A stretch of DNA of 64,000 nucleotides from Ilyonectria destructans (Eukaryota > Ascomycota > Sordariomycetes > Hypocreales > Nectriaceae), in NCBI GenBank assembly GCA_020740775.1, contig JAHEWK010000001.1, positions 62,001-126,000 of the forward strand, in the 5' to 3' direction. Under the pieces are notes generated by a model. That model worked only from the letters and a program-made list of their open reading frames with translations, did no database searches and was not told the DNA's origin. The position numbers and the translations under genes were made by a program. Of the stretch, positions 22,504 through 33,414 are shown piece after piece. Numbering within the stretch: position 1 is the first letter of the stretch; each line of letters begins with the position of its first letter.

Positions 22504-24847
22504 CTACAATCTACCAGGCAATTCAACTAAGGTAGGATGTTCGGCGAGATTCGCCCAGAAATCCATCTCAAATTCCCACAGTTGTGAGTTAGCACAAGGG
22601 TCCCAGGCTTCCACTAGATTGTGGCCTAGGTCCTGCGGCACTTCAGGCGGCCTGGCGGCTAACAAGGAATCAAGGAGACTCTGAATTGTGCGAGTTGCGC
22701 GCGTGAAGAGAGCAAAGTTGGGCTCCCCAGCCTGGATCCAAGCCCCGGTTGTGATCTCTGCAACTAGAACACTCAAGGCCTGTATCATCTTTGATCGCGA
22801 GTGTGATATCGCGTCCGTGCTGGCCGAGTTCAAGAGTGCCAGTGATACAATCCCTGCCGCAGGGAGTCCGTATTGCGCAACCTAGCATGAAATATGTTAA
22901 GCCACGCGACGGATATGACAAGCTAGGGTTGGTTTGAAAAGATTACACATACCTTCCAGATAAGACATGATCCAGAGTTGACCAACTGGTCACGTAAGAT
23001 GATGACTTCTACCGTGATGGAGAGCATCTCGGTGGCTACCGTCAAAAGGTAATCATTCGGCTCAGATAGCCTTCGTTGGGAAACCAAGCCTAGAAGAAAA
23101 TGTATGTGTAAATAATCAAGCCGAGTCCCGGCAAGAAAGTCGCGTTCAAACGGTCCCCTTTGACAATCTCTCAGACTGGTCGTGAGCCGGAAGTGGGCCG
23201 GGAGATCATCCCACTGCTTATCAACACGACAACGAAGTTCACTACGAAATCAACGTCCAGTTTGGGCTCGATAGATAATGGTGGTGGATGACGACATACC
23301 TTTGATCTCCTGTATCGTTTAAAACATGGCGCTTGCGAAGAAGCTGAAGCACTTCCTCCTTGAGAAATGCAAACAAGGCTGAGCAACGAGTGTCGGCGGT
23401 GTAGTTGATGGGTTCAACGTCGGCAATCGCTGGATGGTTTGCTCCGCGATCACCGCGTGGCTCCGATAGAACCGTGGAATCGCCGTTTGCGGCATCACGG
23501 CTGATCCCCCATACATCCTGTAGGTTGCTGGGGATCTTGAAATGGCAGTAGTCCTTTACTATTCGCGGTGGGCGTCCAAGGAAGACAGCCAAACTTTTAT
23601 CGGCGGCGTATATACGAGCGAAGCAAGCCTTTCGCAGCTCGACGATGAAGGGTGGAATGTCGCTTCCGTCAACCCTCTCGTGATAGCCTAGGGCAAACAA
23701 GGAGCTGGCCACGTCTCCGATTCTTCTCCAGGAGTGATAGCCTTGAACACAAGCTTAGCCAAGTACTCTTGGAACGGATTCCACGCATGTGCGAGAATCA
23801 ACACTCACTCTGATCTCCGTCCACCTGGGAATGTACAATAAAGTTTTCGTACTGCAGAACAAGCTGTAAGTCGTTCAAGCAATCCAGCTCAAGGCAGGTC
23901 TCTAAGCAGCAGTCTCCTATGTAAGTCAGAGCCTTGATGAGCCTGTGACGCTGCTCATTAGTCGAATAGAGTGGTGCGAATTGAGGTGTGTCGTATGCTG
24001 CCCTTGAAGCAGCAGCAAAGAAGATGCCTACGCTCTCCCATCTCAGATTCTTTCCCAGCATCTGAGAAATAAATTCCTGTGTGCCCATGTCCCGATGCAT
24101 GACAATAGGCTTGTACGTGTTTGCCAGCAGGGCTTTCACGTAGATGGAACTCATGTTTCCAACCCCAGAGTCCTCTACTTCAATGACGGGGTCGGAGGTT
24201 AAGAGTTCTCTCCATTGCTCAACGGACTCCAGGCAGTGGGCAACGAACGGTCCGGCCATTGGAAGATTGACACCTTTGGCAAGCCAGGAATGAACCAAGG
24301 ACGTAATCTTAGAGATATCCATCCGGTCCAAGCGAGTCAAGGCATGTGCTGCTCTGGTCATCACGACTTGGTCGCCTAAGAGGTGCGTCGGAGACTCTGA
24401 TGCAGACCTTGCCGGGGCCAGCTGAAAGGAAGCTGAATTGGATTCTGCCCCTGAGAACACTTGGTTAAAGAGGGTTGAGTGGCTAGATATTCCAAGGTAC
24501 CCAGGGTTTGGGTAGCGACGCTGCCGCGTCGATGAAGTCGATGCTGCTTCAGACGAGGTGGTATGTCGGAGCGAAGGGGAGGATGCCGAGGCCTCAGCAG
24601 GTATCGATTCTCTAGGATACGGGGCAGGGTGAGCTATCAAGCACAGCCACTTCAGACATGTCTGGATGCGGACTTACTCGAGCTCCTTGCTGCGGCTTCT
24701 CAGCGCCCTTCTGCGGAACGGCTGTGATCTGTAAACACAGAGAGCGCTCTGGCCTCGGCCGCGACACCGGGTGCATGTGGGCTGCTCATGACCACAAGCT
24801 AACTTGGACCGACGACAGGGCTCGCAGGCGGCGAGTCTCACGTTCAT
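22504..24847 (-). CDS. Zn2Cys6 fungal transcription factor, 693 aa, 5 exons
   Basis: Minus-strand exons 24847-24678, 24611-23809, 23741-23300, 23241-22953 and 22881-22504. They total 2082 nt, and all four GT..AG introns keep phase. The start MNVRLAACEPCRRSKLACG places the zinc cluster at residues 8-36 (CEPCRRSKLAC, then CTRCRGRGQSALC). A serine-rich linker leads to a fungal-specific regulatory domain whose ADKSLAVFLGRPPRIVKDYC motif is typical of this family. It lies in the middle of the metabolic cluster, head-to-head with the aminotransferase (767 bp apart) and upstream of the ligase and thioesterase on the same strand. It is therefore the best candidate for pathway-specific regulator. Repeated TCGGAG words in both flanking promoters could be its sites (inference). 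Confidence 0.9.
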
Positions 24848-25614
24848 TTTCCCGGGCCTTGCAGTTGGCTTGACGCTGAGTTGGGGGATCAGTGCAAAGG
24901 AGACATCGGAGAAGAGGTCTGGGCCCATCGGAGAATTTCTATGACTACGGTTGCTAAAAGTTTGTCCGATTTGTCCGATGAGCCCCACCAAATGCCGAAC
25001 TCTACGCCGATGGTCATTTGTCATGTCAAGTTCCCCCTTTCTTTGCTTTCCCATTGGGAACAGTTTGTACTAGTTATTTATTCAACAATTGTAGCAAGGA
25101 GCAATTACATCGGAAAATCGGGAGCTGTTGCTCTTTTCGACTGCAAGAAAGAGCTCCTTCAAGGCCATCTGCTTGCTCATCGAACAGCGTGCTGAGGGTT
25201 TTAATCCAGAGCTCTGATACTTGGGAGCCGTATCTACACATGTTTGAACGCCGATTCTCCGATGCAACAGGCTTGGTCGGCGTGGAGACAACCGATACCT
25301 TTCTAAGAACGCTGGGTACTCCGACTTGCCCCACCACACACCGAAATCCGCATCTGTTGATGATGCGCTCCGGACAACTCCGTTTTCTCCTCGGGTAGGG
25401 CGCCCATCAACAAATCTCAAAGGCCTTCCGCATGTTTCCGTTCTCATCACGGGTGTTTAACTTGGTTTTTGTGGACGCCTATTCCGAGATGGCAATTTCA
25501 GCGTCATACGCATATAAATAAATATGGGCCCATTCGTCGTCTCAGTCCACCCACCACCCACCTGTCCGGCTTCATGTCATCAATTACTTGAACTCGACGG
25601 AACACGCTGGAAAG
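24848..25614. promoter_or_regulatory. Divergent promoter between regulator and aminotransferase
   Basis: 767 bp between start codons. It contains CATCGGAGA at 24904-24912 and 24926-24934, its reverse complement at 25256-25264, and two adjacent TCCGAT words near 24965-24980. Three copies of one 9-mer in under 400 bp, all with a CGG core, fit Zn2Cys6 operator sites. Confidence 0.6.
24904..24934 (+). promoter_or_regulatory. Tandem CATCGGAGA words, candidate regulator site
   Basis: Two identical 9-mers start 22 bp apart (24904 and 24926), about two helical turns, on the same strand. A third copy is inverted at 25256. Confidence 0.45.
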
Positions 25615-27318
25615 ATGGAGGCTTCACCGAATCTCAACCCCACGCGTCTCGAAATGCCCCTTTCCCAATGGGGTGTAGCAGCGCCGTGCAGCAGCGAAAG
25701 CTTCAAAACAAAGAACCACAAGCACAAGGCATTGGCCAAGGACTGGAGCCGTAAGTAAACGTAGCCTACATGTCTATCCTTTTTGGCGTCTTGCATTCCA
25801 GGTTTGAGCCCTTTATGCACAGCCACTGATCTCCAATCCAGATCGATTAAGTCCCGAGTCAACCAGTCGAACAGGGTCGTCTCTGAAAGGGGCTTTCAAG
25901 CACCTTGAGAACCCAGGCATCATCTCTCTTGGTGGTGGACTTCCGATCAGCGAATTCTTCCCATTCGAAAGCCTTACCTTCGCCGTACCCCCCCTTCGAC
26001 GTACCACTGGACCCCAGATAAACGGAAACCATGGAAACAACAAGATTTTCGCAGAAAAGAACGATGTTTCTGAGGGCCGGAGCGTGTACGATCTGTCAGT
26101 AGCCTTGAACTATAGCCAGGGCAGTGGCTCTGCACAACTACTTCGTTGGATTGTCGAGCACACAGAAATGGTTCACGACCCGCCTTATGCGAATTGGCAA
26201 TGCACTATGACCATCGGCAGCACATCAGCACTGGATATGGCTTTGCGAATGCTTGCCAAGCCTGGCGACTGCGTCCTATCTGATCACTTCACTTTCGCAT
26301 CGGCGGTAGAGACTGCGCTTCCCATGGGCGTTAAGTTTGTCGGCATCGAAATGGACTGCGAGGGTATACTGCCGGAAAGCCTTCGAGCAAACCTTGAGAA
26401 CTGGATGCCAGAAGAGCACGGGAATAGCCCAAAACCCTTTCTTCTCTACCTCATCCCCACGGGTCAGAATCCAACCGGCGCCACGCAGAGCCTCGAGCGC
26501 CGCAGAGACATTTACCGGGTGGCTCAAGAGCACGATTTGATTATTCTGGAAGACGACCCATACTACTTTCTTCAATTGGCCCCATACGATCCCTCAGCCG
26601 AGGGCGGTTCCCGCTCTGAGGAATTTCACTCCCCGGCTGACCTACTCAGGGCAATTGTACCCTCATACGTTAGCATTGACGTCGACGGGCGAGTAATCCG
26701 CATGGATTCTTTCAGTAAAGTCGTCAGTCCTGGATCTCGCATCGGCTGGATAACAGCACCCCAAGAGATCATCGAGCGATACAAGAGCCACGCAGATGTT
26801 TCAACCCAAGGCCCCAGTGGCTTCAGTCAGCTGGCCCTCTTCAAACTGCTCGATGAGCATTGGGGCCATGCTGGCTACCTCGAATGGCTAGTGCACATCC
26901 GAAAAGAGTACACCAAGCGACGAGACTTTATGGTTCGCGCCTGTGAGCGTCACTTGCCCAAGGGTATTGTCTCGTGGGAGCCTGCTCAGGCCGGCATGTA
27001 TGTAAGTGCCCACAGGATCTTTACCTCTCCCGACCGTTGGGTTCTAATATTGCTTCTCAGCAATGGTTACGTGTGGACTGGCGAAAATACCCCAACACGG
27101 CTTCCAAGTCCCTCTCGGATATCGAAGAGGAGATATGGCGCGAAACCATCGCACGGGGCACCCTTATGGCTCGCGGCAGTTGGTTCAATGCGACAAAGGA
27201 GAAGCCGATTAACGAGATATTTTACAGAACCACGTTTGCTGCTGCGCCTTTGGATAAGGTCGAAGAGGCCATCAGGCGATTCGGGGAGGCCTTGCGGAAA
27301 AGCTTTCAAATCAAATAG
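25615..27318 (+). CDS. PLP aminotransferase of the aromatic/2-aminoadipate (ARO8) type, 517 aa
   Basis: Exons 25615-25750, 25842-27001 and 27061-27318 total 1554 nt and close in frame. The protein has the fold-type I subgroup features: ISLGGGLPISEFFPFE at the N-terminus of the catalytic domain, YLIPTGQNPTGAT, ILEDDPYYFLQ with the cofactor-ring aspartate, and SFSKVVSPGSRIGW with the Schiff-base lysine. The C-terminus has EIFYRTTFA with the carboxylate-binding arginine. These enzymes move an amino group between aromatic amino acids (or 2-aminoadipate, leucine, methionine) and 2-oxo acids. The gene faces away from the cluster regulator. Together with the decarboxylase at 15961 it would form an amino acid to aldehyde route. 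Probably cytosolic; no targeting signal seen. Confidence 0.93.
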
Positions 27319-28073
27319 AGACCAAGGGGGCCGGAAGCGTCTGAGAATTCGACCAGAGCATTCTGAGAAACTTGACGTTTCTGGAGAGCATGAATATAGT
27401 TCACCGCTGTTTGCATGTAGAGAAGATAGTAAGACATGCCTTAACAAATAGTGAATTCCCCTCGTCCTGTTCTACGTCCCGATTTGAGGCCTTTCCGAAT
27501 CAACGTTTCCATACCACACAGCCTGTTTTTGTAAGCATGAAATGTTCCATGGCGGTCTCGCAGAGTTACTGAGCTTGCTGAATCGCAGTCACCTTCCCAT
27601 TGGGCACTGCTCGACCACCCCAACTTGATGGCGTCCATCCACCAGAGCCTGGGACGCTTGTCGTGTCCACACCTTCGCACTGCGAAACAAGTTAGATTGT
27701 CTAAATCAGGAAAGGTCCATGCCGATCCTTTTTTGCCGAGGCAAACCATGGAAGATTAGCTAGGCCTGCGGGGGAGGCAAACTTCCCCATGTCGTTCATG
27801 ATTCCCGCTTGTATGGTTTTGGTGTCGAGGACATGGAATTAATTTATTTTCTCGCGGACTCCTCTGTACTTTTCCCCACGAGCTCTTACCCCAGATTCTC
27901 CCCCTCCGGCCATCCAGTCTCCACTGTCTCCTCTCACCTTGGTCTTGACCCATGTCCTCCCTTTCCATCAACATCAGCAAGTCGTCTGTCAGTTTGTCTC
28001 AAAATACCTGTTGATCCTAGTATTCTCAGGCAAAAAGTCACTCCAGTCGATTGAACCACGTCGTCCAGCTAGC
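27319..28073. other. Intergenic region upstream of the FarA-like regulator
   Basis: 755 bp with no supported gene. The last 250 bp are rich in C and T, typical of a fungal promoter and leader. Confidence 0.45.
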
Positions 28074-30904
28074 ATGGGCTCTATCGATTCCCAGACAGAC
28101 GCGATCCCAGCTCAGCCTCCACCGCTCCATTCGCCAGATCCTCCACAGAGGCTTCCGGCCAGGGCTCGCAAGAGGGCTCGAAAGGCATGCCTCTCGTGCC
28201 GTGCCCGCAAAGTCCGCTGTGATGTCTCTCAAAGAGGACGCCCCTGCACGAATTGCTTCCTTGATAACGAGCCTTGCGTTGTCACCGGAAGGGCTTCCAA
28301 GTAGTATGCTCCGTCCGATCGCGCAGACGACCCAACCCCCCTTTCTGACCTGTCTACACAGCCGTCGGGCCCAGTATGATGTCCGGGACGGCATTCAGGC
28401 GTCCTTGCCCCCTTATGCGCCATTGTCGCAGCCGAGCAACAACCCAGAAGTCGCTGAGACGGCGGCTAGCCCGGAGGCTACTAACCTCAATAGCTCGACT
28501 CCCCGAGAAAGGCCTGCCTGTCTTTCAGATCAACTAGCTGTAGATGAGCCGGTCGACTTTCATCATCGAAACACCGACCAAAGTGTCACTCAGCTTGGAT
28601 TTCCTGAATATCCAGAGAATCCAGTAGGGTTATCCAACGAGCAACCCTCTTCTTTACAAGGCAAGCTGTTATCGTCGAGTAGGCAACCGCTGGCCTTTAC
28701 TTACAGCAGATCTAGCTACTTCGAACAACACGTTTACCCCCGAAGACCTGCCAGCGCTCATACTCAAGCCCATCAACTACTCCTCGACGAATTTCCAGAG
28801 CCAAGGGCCTATGAATGGCAACGCCCCCGGGTCCTCCGAGCTTTCCTTCTTCTGCTACCCCTTCATCACAGTCACAAACATCCACCAACTTCACCAACAA
28901 GATGCCGGTTTTCTTGAATGCCAGGGCTGTCTCAGGGTTCCGATACGGCCTTTTCTAGACGAAATAGTACAGCACTACTTTCTCCACATCCACCCATTTC
29001 TTCCTCTACTTCATGAGGGCGACTTCTGGGAGCTGTACTATCGCGACCCGCGCTATCCACCGGAAGAACCTATGCCTCTACTTTTGCTACAAGCCATGCT
29101 CTTTGCCGCATGCACCTTTATCTCGGACTCCACCATGCAGACTCTTGGTTACCGGGATATTCGGTCCATGCGGGCAACATTCCTACGAAGGGCAAAGCTC
29201 CTGTACGACCTGGAATGCGAATCGTCACCCCTTGTGATTGCCCAAGCTTGCGTTCTCCTCTCATTCACATCTCTATCGTCCTCTAGGAAGCCGAACACCA
29301 TATGGCTGAGCCTCGCCATTGAGAACGCAAAACTTGCTGAGGCCCACCTGTATGTGACGATGAGCTCACCCTCGTGCTCAAAGGAACGAAATGTTCTCAA
29401 GAGACTTTGGTGGTGCTGCATCATACGAGATCGCTCTATGGGCCTCTTGATGAGGCTCCCGATCCGCATTACAAAAGACCAGTTTGACTTTAACGCCGAC
29501 CCCCTCACTTCTAATGACATGGAAGATGAGCTCCAGCGATCAAAGGTCTATAACCCGGGAACCAAGCGAAGGCTGGTCGAGATCCTCGCCCAGTCGGTCA
29601 AGCTATACACCGCGCTCACCGACATACTATCACTTATACTCCCACCGAAAGGGATGCACGACCCTATCCAGCAAGGGAAAGATAAGAGCCACGTTACACT
29701 GCAGGATTGCAAGGCTGCTCTCCGACGATGGCATGCATCGGCTGTCTCGAAATTGCCAAACATTCGGAACTGCTCCAATATGACATCACCGACACGAGCC
29801 GCCAGTCATGAATCTATCATTTTATACAAGAATGTTATGTACATGTACTATCATACCGCGTGTATGGCTCTTTGCCACTACGAGGTGCTCCAGCTGGATA
29901 ATTTACGAGCAAGCACTGGGTCATCTTACTCCCTCGCTAAAGACCTATCGACTATTTTCGAGACAAGACGCGAATTACAAGATGCAACCTCGGGCATCAC
30001 AGAATGTCATAAAGAACTACTCCGACTAGGACTTGTCCAATGGTTGCCCAGTTCAGCTATTGGTTTTATACTTCTGCCTCTTGTGCTCAATATCCTCGAC
30101 GTGAAGCTCTCCCCACCGCCAAGGCCAGAGCTAGACCAGCCACAAGCTTTAGGGATAACGCAACAACAACTCAATATTTTCATCCAGTTTATGAAAGTGT
30201 ATTGGCCCCGATATGACGGTGTCGAGTGGGTCAGCGAGATCATCCGCCACGTCATCAATCTCGCCCAGCTAGACGAGTCCAAGGTCCGGAGGAAAACCTC
30301 GAGTATCAGCTGGGCAGATATCTTCGCCTTCCAGCCTAGATCTTACCTTCGCTTGGTCTTGGCCTTGGATTTGAGCCTCAGCAAAGGCCGTTTACCCCAG
30401 GACTGGGACTTTCCTATCAAACTCAGAGGATTGTTTTCTTTCAACGCCAACCCTCTAAAGGAACTTTTAGAAGGTAGTTACACAAACATGGAGAGTCTGA
30501 GCGTTTCCAGCCCATCCCTTCAAACAGAGACCCCGAAACCCCCAGAAAGGGCGGCGAGCGATCAGGTTCAACATTATGTTCTAGGACTTGATGAATGCCT
30601 CATCGCCACTCTAGAGAATCAGTTTGCTTTCGGCGGGTGTATTGGGCTACCGGACGACGTTGGCTCTGAACCCCAGGGCGGAGCGGGAACTCCCTCGGAC
30701 CATTCTGAAGGATTGAGCAGTTTTGAAGGTTCATCTGCGAGCTTGAATGCTGAGGACAGGGAGAATGCCGAGTCTCATGCCTGTACTGCCTCAGATTGTC
30801 GAGGCACGTGTGACAGAGAAGCAGCGGACACGGCGGGTGAGGAAATGACGGCTGGTTTTATGGAAGCCATTCTGGGAGAGGACTTTGGCGAGAGTATTTC
30901 ATAA
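28074..30904 (+). CDS. FarA/CTF1/AmdR-type Zn2Cys6 transcription factor, about 882 aa
   Basis: The start at 28074 follows an in-frame stop-rich leader. Exon 1 (28074-28303) encodes the zinc cluster ACLSCRARKVRCDVSQRG then PCTNCFLDNEPC, preceded by a basic stretch. This spacing and the CDV element are characteristic of FarA/FarB, cutinase TF 1-beta and AmdR proteins. Exon 2 begins at 28362 in phase. The frame must then shift; a 124-nt intron (28583-28706, donor GTGTCA, acceptor TTACAG) gives a total of 2649 nt in frame, but the donor is weak and a frameshift is the alternative. The rest carries QGCLRVPIRPFLDEIVQHYF and HPFLPLLHEGDFW, the conserved regulatory domain of this family. Relatives control fatty-acid, amide or cutin use, which suits a cluster with a peroxisomal CoA ligase. 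Confidence 0.85.
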
Positions 30905-31453
30905 GTGTCAATATTGTCTCGTTTTTTCCTTGAGGACAAGGCCCAGCAACGTCACCGAGATCAGCTTTACGAAGAAAATGACATAAAGGAGGGAGATTGT
31001 CCAATAGAAAATGAATCGGACTTCGCTCTCCTGTCTGGCTCCTGGCTGAAGTTATCCGAGGCCCTGTTTCAACTCTCGAAGATCTTGTGGGCCGTGACTC
31101 TGCTAATAATTCAAGTTTAAATTCTTATCCAAACGCATGAAGAGACCAAAAACTTGGGACATAGTTCAGTCAAAGTATGCTAGACTTTCTTATCCTTCGG
31201 CCATGCTAAGGCCTGGCATAATTTTGAAAACCAATACGCATGCAAGATCGCTAAGCGGTTTATAGCTCGGTGAATTAGATTATGTAGACATGAGGACTTT
31301 GCTGCTTACATAAAAGGGAGTCTTCGATATGAACATACGTACATATATTATAGAGCGGGAGTGTCCAAAGTTCAACCATATCATTATCCAAACTACAGGC
31401 GGAAAGAGGCTAAATCCCTCTATTTACATCAAGGTATAATATCGATACAAGCG
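30905..31453. other. Intergenic region
   Basis: About 550 bp downstream of the regulator. No supported gene. Confidence 0.4.
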
Positions 31454-32085
31454 ATGAAGGCCTTAACACTTACTCAGTCCACGGGAATTGCGGCTATTGA
31501 GAATATCCCTGTGCCAGTTCCTACACCAGGTGAAATGCATATCAACATCTATGCAGTCATGAAATTTAATTGACAAGTTCTATATTTCATCGCCTATCGC
31601 CTCTCAATGCTGATAAGTGATTGGGTCAGACCTTAGTGGGGTTGTTGTCAAGTCCAGTAAAGACATTGCGGAATTGTATGATCCACCAGTTCATAGCGGT
31701 GCTCGAGTTGGAGGTTTCACCAAGCAGGCTAGTCACATGCTAAACATGCCTTGCATATATAGGAATGCTAAGTCAGTTGATAGCCTCCTCTGGGGATGAT
31801 CGCCCTGGCGCTTTTACCAAGTATATCACTGCTCCTTATGACCCTGGCTTGTTCCCGATACTTCAAGCTCCAAGCTGCCTCCACGGTCAGCATGTTCTTC
31901 TGGAACAGTCCTACCTGGTGACACCATCGATATTCTCGCCTACGGATCTTCTCCGTCCATTGGCCAATTCACCACCCAGCTCATACATGTCGCGGCCGAG
32001 GCATCCGGAAGGAAATTCAACCTCACTTCCACGGCCAGCCAGTCTAACCACAAGTCCCTAAGCGAATCGCCATACAATTACAATG
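31454..32085 (+). pseudogene. Relic of a medium-chain (quinone-reductase-like) dehydrogenase
   Basis: Fragments of an MDR-superfamily reductase appear in order across several frames: MKALTLTQSTGIAAIENIPV (N-terminal strand), IGSDLSGVVVKSSKD, GARVGGFTK, GDDRPGAFTKYITAP and HVAAEASGRKFNLTST. Stops and frame changes separate them, so no functional product can be made. Relatives are fungal zinc-independent enoyl or quinone reductases that accompany secondary-metabolite clusters. The C-terminal half is absent and replaced by OPT sequence. Confidence 0.75.
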
Positions 32086-32149
32086 CATTGATTGACTGTC
32101 ATGACTCGAATTGGCCAGGCGTTACGTTTTTTCTTAAGAAGAGGCTCCC

Positions 32150-32575
32150 TAACAACAAGCTCTTGTCTAATCTCCACTGGCCGCTCTTCTTTGCGGGAAT
32201 GGGCAATGCGCCGTCTGCAACTGGCATAACCTACAGCTCAACTTTCACTACTCCTTTTATCTTGGATAAGTGGATTCGCGGAAAGTACCAGCATTGGTTG
32301 GCAAAGATACCTAAGTCTTCAGTCTACGTGTCAAGACAAGCAACGTAGCTAATCAGCGACAGTACAACTACTTTCTCTCTGTCGCTGTTGACTCTGGTTT
32401 CGCTACTTCTACCATTGTCATCTTCTTCGCTCTGGTTTTTTCCGGTGTCAGCCTGAGCTGGTGGGGGAATAACGTTTTAGGGCACGACTGTAAATGGGCA
32501 GGGCATTTTGTGGGCGAAGATTGGGGAGGACAAGGCTTTTGGATCTTTTACCTGATTATAAAACTCACAGCTTGG
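32150..32575 (+). pseudogene. C-terminal relic of an OPT oligopeptide transporter
   Basis: Translation gives LSNLHWPLFFAGMGNAPSAT and FILDKWIRGKYQHWLAKI, then after a frame change YNYFLSVAVDSGFATSTIVI and SLSWWGNNVLG. These are the last membrane segments and tail of the OPT family. The N-terminal three quarters is absent and the frame is broken, so this is dead. It directly follows the reductase relic on the same strand. Confidence 0.8.
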
Positions 32576-33414
32576 TATTGAAAAAGGACCTGATCCATAT
32601 TATACGTAATGAGGTAACATCCAGGACTAAATCCACATACCATAGTTCCGTAGCCAGCGACAATCTTATCCACAACTCGGCGTCGAGCAAAAGTGTTATC
32701 CGATAAGCATGAGAGACAAATGTTGGACTTCCCTCTCCCTATTTTCAGACGTGATGGTCTATCGCTGTAGTGGTCACATCATGGGGATGGTGGTGAAGAC
32801 AAGGCGCCTCTTGGATTCAGCATTTTATCTCACTGCCCTGCATCTATGTTCACCCTGGAGCTGCTGTATTCTAGTCCCCAGCACATCCTTGAGATTGGGC
32901 CACGAGTACTTGCAACTTCATCTACCCGTGATTTGATGTGATCCATTCGAGAACCAGCTCGATAGGTGTTGGAAGAACTGATGGTTCCCTCTCAACTTGA
33001 GGGTTAAGATCGACGTCAAGATTTTCAGTCCTAAACTCAGATCGCAGGACTTTCTACGGCCTAAGTCCTAGAAGTAACCACTCGAAGATATAAGGTCTTA
33101 AAGGTCCCTTGATCGCAAAAAGATAACTGGCTGGCAGCTTCTGCAGGTACTCTAAGGACAGAAACTCTCACCGCCAGCATTGTAGAACTGCTCGCGTGTC
33201 TACAGGGTACCTCAAGCTCATGACTCGATCAGGAAAGTCGCTTCGAGTCTGGGCCAACGGGAAATATTCAGATATAGGCGAACTTGATATCATTTTCTCT
33301 TTTGTCCTATGCTAGTGGGATGTATCTCAGTTTATTGCGACTCACTGGTGCATGCCGTGATTGATGGGGTACACTCGCAATTGGAACACCTGCACTACGA
33401 ACTCAGACCTCAGC
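32576..33414. other. Non-coding stretch downstream of the LeuRS gene
   Basis: About 840 bp with no supported gene; the LeuRS terminator should lie at its right end. Short open frames show no family features. Confidence 0.4.

Noticed and set aside
28583..28706. Frameshift in the FarA-like regulator
   Set aside because: The frame change can be explained by an intron that closes the 882-codon frame exactly, so I kept the gene as intact, with the weak donor noted.
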